Shown in pieces: positions 1-3,766 of a stretch of 7,350 nt of DNA. The position numbers were made by a program, and so were the translations under genes. A model generated the notes under the pieces. The model did not search any database, was not told the origin of the DNA, and worked only from the letters and a program-made list of their open reading frames with translations. Each line of letters opens with the position of its first letter. Positions within the stretch are counted from its first letter, which is position 1. Where the stretch lies: NCBI GenBank assembly GCA_030596365.1, contig JAUVKG010000133.1, positions 1 to 7,350 of the forward strand. The letters are read 5' to 3'. The DNA is from Chlamydiota bacterium (GTDB lineage: Bacteria; Auribacterota; UBA3054; B51-G9).

Positions 1-143
1 TAGCGCCTTTGCGAGAGTTTCTTTATTTATATTTTTTCACTATCATCCCACAGAATAATACATTTTTGTATTTAAAAGATTGTTTTGTCATAAATTGTTT
101 TGTCAAAATAATTTATCTCGCTAAGGCGCTAAGCACGCAAAGG
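1..143. repeat. Interspersed repeat with inverted ends (partial at window edge)
   Basis: Bases 1-16 (TAGCGCCTTTGCGAGA) are the inverse complement of bases 116-131 (TCTCGCTAAGGCGCTA) with one mismatch in 16. The right end continues as a short direct array: CGCTAAGG (119-126), CGCTAAGCA (127-135), CGCAAAGG (136-143). The interior is very A+T-rich and holds a 12-bp direct repeat (79-90 and 94-105) and a small AATAC/GTATT dyad (57-72). I read this as a MITE- or REP-like non-coding element whose left boundary may lie before the window. No transposase or convincing coding sequence is inside. The element ends about 80 bp before the nadE promoter. Confidence 0.6.
79..105. repeat. Direct repeat ATTGTTTTGTCA x2, 15-bp period
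   Basis: ATTGTTTTGTCA occurs at 79-90 and again at 94-105, separated by TAA. It lies inside the inverted-end element at 1-143. Read on the minus strand, each copy gives TGACAAAACAAT, and the copy at 94-105 extends to TTGACAAAACAAT, which resembles a -35 box. This could be a protein-binding site or simply internal duplication of the element. Nothing here chooses between these. Confidence 0.55.
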
Positions 144-222
144 AAATATCAACAAAATAATGAAATTATATATTGCTTTTTCGTGTCAACTTTAATTTAA
201 ATTGCTTATTTATTGCGGTTTC

Positions 223-231
223 TGCTATAAT
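223..231 (+). promoter_or_regulatory. Extended -10 promoter of nadE, possibly giving a leaderless mRNA
   Basis: TGCTATAAT at 223-231 is a perfect extended -10 element (TGN followed by consensus TATAAT at 226-231). The best -35 is weak: TTGCTT at 202-207, 18 bp upstream. That is acceptable because extended -10 promoters depend less on the -35. Transcription normally starts about 7 nt after the -10, at 238-239, which coincides with the nadE ATG at 239. The AAGGA at 232-236 would then lie outside the transcript and could not serve as a ribosome site. Confidence 0.6.
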
Positions 232-238
232 AAGGATT

Positions 239-2179
239 ATGAATACCCAATTTGGACTTATACGCGTGGCTGCAGCAGTTCCGAAGATTCGTGTCGCTGA
301 CACTGATTTCAACGCTGCACAAACCATTGATTTAATTAACATCGCCGATAAAAGCGGTGCTGATATTGTCGTTTTCCCGGAATGTAATATTACCGCTTAC
401 ACGGCAAACGATCTTTTTCATCAAAAAACGCTGCAAAACTGCGCTATAAACGCATTGCTTAAAATCCGGGACAAAACTATTGACTCTAAAATAATTTCCG
501 TTGTCGGTTTGCCTGTCGCAGCAGACAATCAATTATTCAATTGTGCTGCTGTAATACAGTCCGGACATATTCTCGGAATAATTCCCAAAACTTTTATTCC
601 GGGCTATAAAGAATATTACGAACAAAGATGGTTCGCTTCCGGTACACGTATGATTTCTGATTTTCTTGTTATCGGCGATGAAGAAGTACCTGTGGGAAAT
701 GATTTGCTTTTCCGCGCAGAAAATTTTCCTGATTTTACTTTCGGCATAGAAATATGCGAAGATTTATGGGTACCTTCTCCACCAAGTTCCGCTCAATCAA
801 TTGCCGGGGCGATTTTATTATTAAATCTTTCTGCCAGCAACGAACTTATATCAAAAAAGAATTACCGGGAAAATCTTGTAAGGCAGCAATCGGGAAATTG
901 CGTTGCAGCTTATGCGTTTGCGTCGGCAGGAGTTAGCGAATCAACTACAGATATGGTTTTCAGCGGTCAGGCTATCATTGCGGAAAATGGTTCAATAGTT
1001 GCGAAGAATAAAAGATTCCAACGAGAAAACAATATCATTATTACTGATATTGATGTAAGCCGTCTCGCACTTGACAGGCAATTTTTAACAAGTTTCGGCG
1101 AATCGATAGCACAAAGCGAAAAAGATTTCCGGCTTGTTATTTTTGAACCGGATAAAAAAAGGTGGAAAGCTCCACTGAAAAGAATCGTTACTCCTCATCC
1201 TTTCGTTCCAAGCGATTCTGCCGAACGCTCTGAACGCTGTGAAGAAATTTTTTCTATTCAAACGGCAGGTCTTGCCAAGAGGCTTGAACATTGCAACTGT
1301 AAAAGTGTTGTTATAGGATTATCCGGTGGACTCGATTCAACGCTTGCGTTACTTGTTTGTGTAAAGACATTTGAGCTGCTTGGATTAGATAAGACAAATA
1401 TTATTGCGATAACCATGCCCGGTTTCGGTACTTCATCGCGCACGTATAAGAATTCAAAAAAAATCAGTTCCGCGCTTGGAATTTCCCTCAAAGAAATTGA
1501 TATAAAAGAAGCATGCGAAAAGCAATTTAAAGATATAGGTCATAATCCTGATGTCCACGACATAACTTATGAAAATGTTCAGGCCCGACAACGCACTTTC
1601 ATCCTTATGAACAAAGCCAATAAAATCGGTGGGCTTGTTGTCGGAACAGGAGATTTATCAGAAATAGCGCTTGGATGGTCAACGTATAACGGTGATCACA
1701 TTTCAATGTATAATGTAAATTGCGGTGTGCCGAAAACTCTTGTAAAATACCTGATCAAATGGCTTGCCGATACGCAAACAAGCAATGGTGCTAAAGTTGT
1801 TCTCGCGGATATTCTCGATACACCTATTTCGCCGGAACTTCTTCCAACTGACGCGGAAGGAAAAATCGTGCAAAAAACTGAAGATAAGATCGGGCCTTAT
1901 GAACTGCATGATTTTTTCCTCTATCATTTCGTACGTTACAACGTTCCGCCCAAAAAAATACTTTTTCTCGCGGAACACGCTTTTGGAGAAAAATATTCTT
2001 CTGACGAGATTAAAAAATGGCTGAAGATTTTTATTAAAAAATTCTTCGCCGCACAGTTCAAAAGATCCTGTGTGCCCGACGGTCCTAAAGTCGGTTCGGT
2101 CAGCCTTTCACCGCGTGGAGATTGGAGAATGCCAAGCGATGCGAGTGCTGAAATATGGCTTAAAGAGTTAGAAAGTTGA
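239..2179 (+). CDS. nadE: Glutamine-dependent NAD+ synthase
   Basis: This enzyme makes NAD+ from deamido-NAD+ and ATP, using ammonia released from glutamine by its own N-terminal domain; it is cytosolic and performs the last step of NAD synthesis. The 646 residues show an N-terminal nitrilase-fold amidase with the full Glu-Lys-Cys triad: E48 in FPECN, K117 in PKTFIPGYKEYYE, C173 in GIEICEDLW. The C-terminal synthetase has the PP-loop SGGLDSTLA (362-370), the VVGTGDLSEIALGWSTYNGD segment (467-486) and the KVGSVSLSPRGDWRMPSD tail (617-634). Size and layout match the long two-domain type known from Mycobacterium tuberculosis, about 680 residues. An in-frame ATG at 173 would add 22 residues that run across the promoter, so I start at 239, where homology begins. 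No terminator is visible after the stop, and the next gene's promoter overlaps it. Confidence 0.96.
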   Translation: MNTQFGLIRVAAAVPKIRVADTDFNAAQTIDLINIADKSGADIVVFPECNITAYTANDLFHQKTLQNCAINALLKIRDKTIDSKIISVVGLPVAADNQLFNCAAVIQSGHILGIIPKTFIPGYKEYYEQRWFASGTRMISDFLVIGDEEVPVGNDLLFRAENFPDFTFGIEICEDLWVPSPPSSAQSIAGAILLLNLSASNELISKKNYRENLVRQQSGNCVAAYAFASAGVSESTTDMVFSGQAIIAENGSIVAKNKRFQRENNIIITDIDVSRLALDRQFLTSFGESIAQSEKDFRLVIFEPDKKRWKAPLKRIVTPHPFVPSDSAERSERCEEIFSIQTAGLAKRLEHCNCKSVVIGLSGGLDSTLALLVCVKTFELLGLDKTNIIAITMPGFGTSSRTYKNSKKISSALGISLKEIDIKEACEKQFKDIGHNPDVHDITYENVQARQRTFILMNKANKIGGLVVGTGDLSEIALGWSTYNGDHISMYNVNCGVPKTLVKYLIKWLADTQTSNGAKVVLADILDTPISPELLPTDAEGKIVQKTEDKIGPYELHDFFLYHFVRYNVPPKKILFLAEHAFGEKYSSDEIKKWLKIFIKKFFAAQFKRSCVPDGPKVGSVSLSPRGDWRMPSDASAEIWLKELES

Positions 2180-2204
2180 CACAGACTAATAATATTGATA
2201 CAAT
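2176..2204 (+). promoter_or_regulatory. Strong sigma70-type promoter overlapping the nadE stop codon
   Basis: TTGACA at 2176-2181 is a perfect -35 and contains the nadE TGA stop (2177-2179). After exactly 17 bp comes TACAAT (2199-2204), a 5/6 match to the -10, preceded by the extended -10 dinucleotide TG at 2196-2197. The predicted start near 2211 gives a leader of about 74 nt before the gene at 2285. This is the best promoter in the window and implies high expression of the two small exported proteins. Confidence 0.8.
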
Positions 2205-2284
2205 ATAACAACTGTAACCATGGAAAAAGTTTTCGTTTAGTCACTATTTATAAAATTAACTAACCCCAAAAAAGGAGTTTGCAA

Positions 2285-2569
2285 ATGAGAAAATCAATCG
2301 TTTTAATAACCGCAGCGTGTTTCTTAATTTCACTTTCGGTATCAGCTAAACCTTTGGAAAAAGGTGGATGTAAAACTAAATGTGAAGCTAAAAAAGCTGA
2401 ATGCCAAAAAAACAAAGCTGAATGCAAAGCTGAATGCAAAGCTGAATGTGAAGCTAAGAAAGCTGAATGCAAAAAAAACAAGGCTGAATGTAAAGCTGAA
2501 TGCAAAGCTAAATGTGAAGCCAAGAAATTAGAATGCAATAAAAACAAGGCTGAATGCAAAGCTAAATAG
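2285..2569 (+). CDS. Small exported cysteine-stripe repeat protein
   Basis: I do not recognise a named family. The 94 residues begin with a clear Sec signal peptide: basic start, hydrophobic residues 5-18, likely cleavage after SVSA (A21). The mature chain of about 73 residues is almost only Lys, Glu, Ala, Cys and Asn and holds 12 cysteines, at 29, 33, 40, 47, 51, 55, 62, 69, 73, 77, 84 and 91. Steps between them are 4,7,7,4,4,7,7,4,4,7,7, a 22-residue period of which about three copies are present. On an alpha helix this puts every cysteine on one face; the rest is charged and strongly helix-forming. Metal binding or disulfide cross-linking outside the cytoplasm is an inference. A good site, AAAGGAG (2271-2277), sits 7 nt before the ATG at 2285. 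The gene shares its promoter with the paralog at 2621, 51 nt downstream. Confidence 0.85.
   Translation: MRKSIVLITAACFLISLSVSAKPLEKGGCKTKCEAKKAECQKNKAECKAECKAECEAKKAECKKNKAECKAECKAKCEAKKLECNKNKAECKAK
2381..2566 (+). repeat. 66-bp tandem repeat inside the cysteine-stripe gene
   Basis: Units begin at 2381, 2447 and 2513, each with TGTGAAGC, and are exactly 66 bp apart; the third stops after about 54 bp at the stop codon. Each unit encodes 22 residues with four cysteines. Units differ by scattered substitutions (for example AAGCTGAATGC against AATTAGAATGC), many of them silent, so the copies are not brand new. The protein frame is kept in all of them. Confidence 0.85.
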
Positions 2570-2620
2570 ATATTAATTGAAAAGGATAAACAATAAAATC
2601 GATCAAAAAAGGAGAACAAA

Positions 2621-3085
2621 ATGAAGAAAACAATCGTTTTAATGACCGCAGTATGTTTAATAATGTCACTTTCAGTATCAGCTAAAGCGTTAGAAAAAGC
2701 TGAAGATAAAAGCAAAACAGAGATAAAAAAAATAGAATCAAAAGCTGATGCTAAAATTCAGAAAATTGAAAGAGAAGCAGAAGTGAAAAAAGCGGAATCA
2801 AAAGCTGATGCTAAAATTCAGAAAATTGAAAAAGATGCTGATGTTAAAATAAAAAGAATGAAAGCGAAAGCTGATGCAAAAAAACTCAAGGCAGAAAAAA
2901 AAGCTGAAGATAAAAAGTTAAAAGCTAAAAAGGAAAAGAAAGGAAAAGAACTTCAAGCAAAAAAACATGATGCTGAACATAAATGTAAAATGGCAGAAGC
3001 TGAACATAAAAAAGATATAGCTGATAAAAACGCTAAAGCGGAGGGTGGAAAAGAAAGAGGGAAAAGCTGGTGGAAATTCTGGTAG
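2621..3085 (+). CDS. Exported Lys-rich coiled-coil protein with aromatic C-terminus
   Basis: No known family recognised. This 154-residue protein is a tandem paralog of the preceding gene at its N-terminus: 18 of the first 26 residues are identical, including the signal peptide ending SVSA (A21) and the KxLEK that follows. The mature part is a long Lys/Ala/Glu/Asp helix, with SKADAKIQKIE at 40-50 and again at 60-70 and a looser third copy near 82-92; isoleucines and valines at helical spacing suggest a coiled coil. Unlike its neighbour, the mature chain has a single cysteine, C122, close to H116, H120 and H129. The end is a Gly-containing linker and then SWWKFW (149-154). AAGGAG (2609-2614) lies 6 nt before the ATG. 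It is probably cotranscribed with the gene at 2285 and ends before the terminator at 3113. A structural, envelope-binding or metal-related role is possible but unproven. Confidence 0.83.
   Translation: MKKTIVLMTAVCLIMSLSVSAKALEKAEDKSKTEIKKIESKADAKIQKIEREAEVKKAESKADAKIQKIEKDADVKIKRMKAKADAKKLKAEKKAEDKKLKAKKEKKGKELQAKKHDAEHKCKMAEAEHKKDIADKNAKAEGGKERGKSWWKFW
2735..2831 (+). repeat. 60-bp period repeat in the coiled-coil gene (37 bp exact)
   Basis: Bases 2735-2771 recur without change at 2795-2831, exactly 60 bp later, encoding ESKADAKIQKIE twice. The 23 bp between the exact blocks have diverged. The phase is 20 residues here against 22 in the upstream paralog, so the two genes expanded their repeats independently. 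Confidence 0.85.
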
Positions 3086-3112
3086 GAAAATAAAGCTTAT
3101 TTAGAAATGATC

Positions 3113-3147
3113 AGCCCCGGATGTAAATTACATTCGGGGCTTTTTTT
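3113..3147 (+). terminator. Intrinsic terminator of the two-gene exported-protein unit
   Basis: The arm AGCCCCGGATGTAA (3113-3126) pairs with TTACATTCGGGGCT (3128-3141) with a single G-T wobble; the innermost A-T pairs must open to form the loop. A run of seven T (3141-3147) follows. It lies 28 nt after the stop at 3085 and is a strong rho-independent terminator. Confidence 0.93.
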
Positions 3148-3156
3148 GAAATACAT

Positions 3157-3177
3157 CCTGTTTCGGGTCGAAACAGG
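3157..3177. other. Perfect 9-bp hairpin downstream of the terminator
   Basis: CCTGTTTCG (3157-3165) and CGAAACAGG (3169-3177) are perfectly complementary around the 3-nt spacer GGT. No T-run follows on either strand, so it is not a second intrinsic terminator. It could be an operator-like dyad, a small REP unit or a stabilising RNA stem. It starts 9 nt after the T-run at 3141-3147 and about 90 nt before the RRM gene promoter. Confidence 0.6.
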
Positions 3178-3247
3178 GTACTCTTTGCAATTCCTACAAA
3201 TTTCCCAACGAGTATTACATGACAGCGCGTTTCAAGCATTGCCAACA

Positions 3248-3276
3248 TTGCATTTTAAGTTTAAAAAGAGTATACT
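3248..3276 (+). promoter_or_regulatory. Probable promoter of the RRM gene
   Basis: TATACT (3271-3276) is a 5/6 match to the -10 and is preceded at 17 bp by TTGCAT (3248-3253), a weak 3/6 match to the -35. It lies after the upstream terminator, so the RRM gene needs a promoter in this stretch. The predicted start near 3283 gives an untranslated leader of about 94 nt. TTGCCA (3239-3244) paired with TAAAAA (3262-3267) is a less likely alternative. Confidence 0.45.
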
Positions 3277-3350
3277 ATTAAACAAATGGTTACTGAATAT
3301 ATTGTCTTAATTTTAAGATGAACGATGTTAAGGACACCATCAGCAGCCAA

Positions 3351-3371
3351 GATAACTATTTTATCGAGGAG
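3351..3371 (+). promoter_or_regulatory. Ribosome site of the RRM gene with adjoining weak hairpin
   Basis: GAGGAG at 3366-3371 lies 5 nt before the ATG at 3377 and fixes that start. Directly against it is an A+U-rich 5-bp stem, GATAA (3351-3355) with TTATC (3361-3365), around a 5-nt loop. The stem is too weak to block translation by itself. Its position and the long leader would allow temperature-sensitive control, which is speculation. Confidence 0.5.
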
Positions 3372-3376
3372 CAGAG

Positions 3377-3664
3377 ATGCCAAAAAGAATTTTCGTGGGA
3401 AACCTTCCTTTTACCACAACAGAAGATGAGTTAAACAACCTTTTTAAAGAAATCGGACAAGTTGAGTCAATCGCAATTATTACAAACCGTTATTCAGGAC
3501 GCAGTCGTGGATTTGGTTTTGTTGAAATGACAGATGACGGCGAGGCAGATAAAGCAATTGAACAACTTAATGGCCAGGTTATTGAGGAGAGAGAAATTGT
3601 TGTAAACGAAGCAAAACCAAGAGAAGAACGTCGTGAATCTCGTGACAGAAATTATCGCGATTAA
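3377..3664 (+). CDS. RRM-domain RNA-binding protein
   Basis: This is a single RNA recognition motif protein of 95 residues, binding single-stranded RNA in the cytoplasm. RNP2 is IFVGNL (5-10) and RNP1 is RGFGFVEM (44-51), with the three RNA-stacking aromatics F6, F46 and F48 present. The NxLF helix (around 20-23), the AIEQLNG turn (60-66) and the final strand (73-78) complete the fold. A short charged, Arg-rich tail (82-95, PREERRESRDRNYRD) follows, where related bacterial proteins often carry Gly- or Arg-rich tails. Similar small proteins in cyanobacteria (Rbp family) are often cold-induced; the same role here is inference. The gene is flanked by terminators on both sides, so it is probably monocistronic. 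Its ribosome site GAGGAG is good. Confidence 0.94.
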   Translation: MPKRIFVGNLPFTTTEDELNNLFKEIGQVESIAIITNRYSGRSRGFGFVEMTDDGEADKAIEQLNGQVIEEREIVVNEAKPREERRESRDRNYRD

Positions 3665-3690
3665 AATGTATATGCAACATTAACGTAATT

Positions 3691-3727
3691 AGGGCAGGGG
3701 GAGCATAAACGCTTTTTCTGCCTTTTT
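3691..3727 (+). terminator. Intrinsic terminator of the RRM gene, wobble-rich stem
   Basis: GGCAGGGGGAGC (3693-3704) pairs with GCTTTTTCTGCC (3711-3722) around the loop ATAAAC. Four consecutive G-U wobbles lie in the middle of the 12-bp stem, and TTTTT (3723-3727) follows; A3691 and G3692 can pair with the first Ts. Because G-U becomes A-C on the other strand, it should work only in the + direction. It begins 27 nt after the RRM stop. Confidence 0.82.
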
Positions 3728-3766
3728 ATAATTAGACCATCTTGACGCAGAAACTAAAAAATAAAA

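Noticed and set aside
9..200. Open frame of 63 codons on + strand
   Set aside because: It crosses the inverted-repeat element, has no ribosome site and shows no domain or signal-peptide logic beyond A+T-rich composition.
173..238. Upstream in-frame ATG for nadE
   Set aside because: It adds 22 residues without family similarity and would require translation through the -10 box; the start at 239 matches the family.
2279..2284. TTG start two codons earlier for the cysteine-stripe gene
   Set aside because: It lies only 1 nt from AAAGGAG; the ATG at 2285 has normal spacing and aligns with the paralog.
2303..2320. Possible lipoprotein signal around C12 of the cysteine-stripe protein
   Set aside because: The hydrophobic stretch before C12 is too short, the paralog has Val before its Cys, and both have a clear AxA-like cleavage site at SVSA.
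2260..2715. Minus-strand frame of 151 codons with Leu/His/Ser repeats
   Set aside because: It is the complement of the Lys/Glu/Ala/Cys repeats of the + strand genes, which have ribosome sites and signal peptides.
3107..3310. Open frame of 67 codons between the coiled-coil gene and the RRM gene
   Set aside because: It covers the terminator, the 9-bp dyad and the promoter, and has no ribosome site.
3742..3766. TTGACG as -35 of a dinG promoter
   Set aside because: A -10 at proper distance would fall on the ATG and the sequence there is not TATAAT-like; the dinG promoter remains unidentified.
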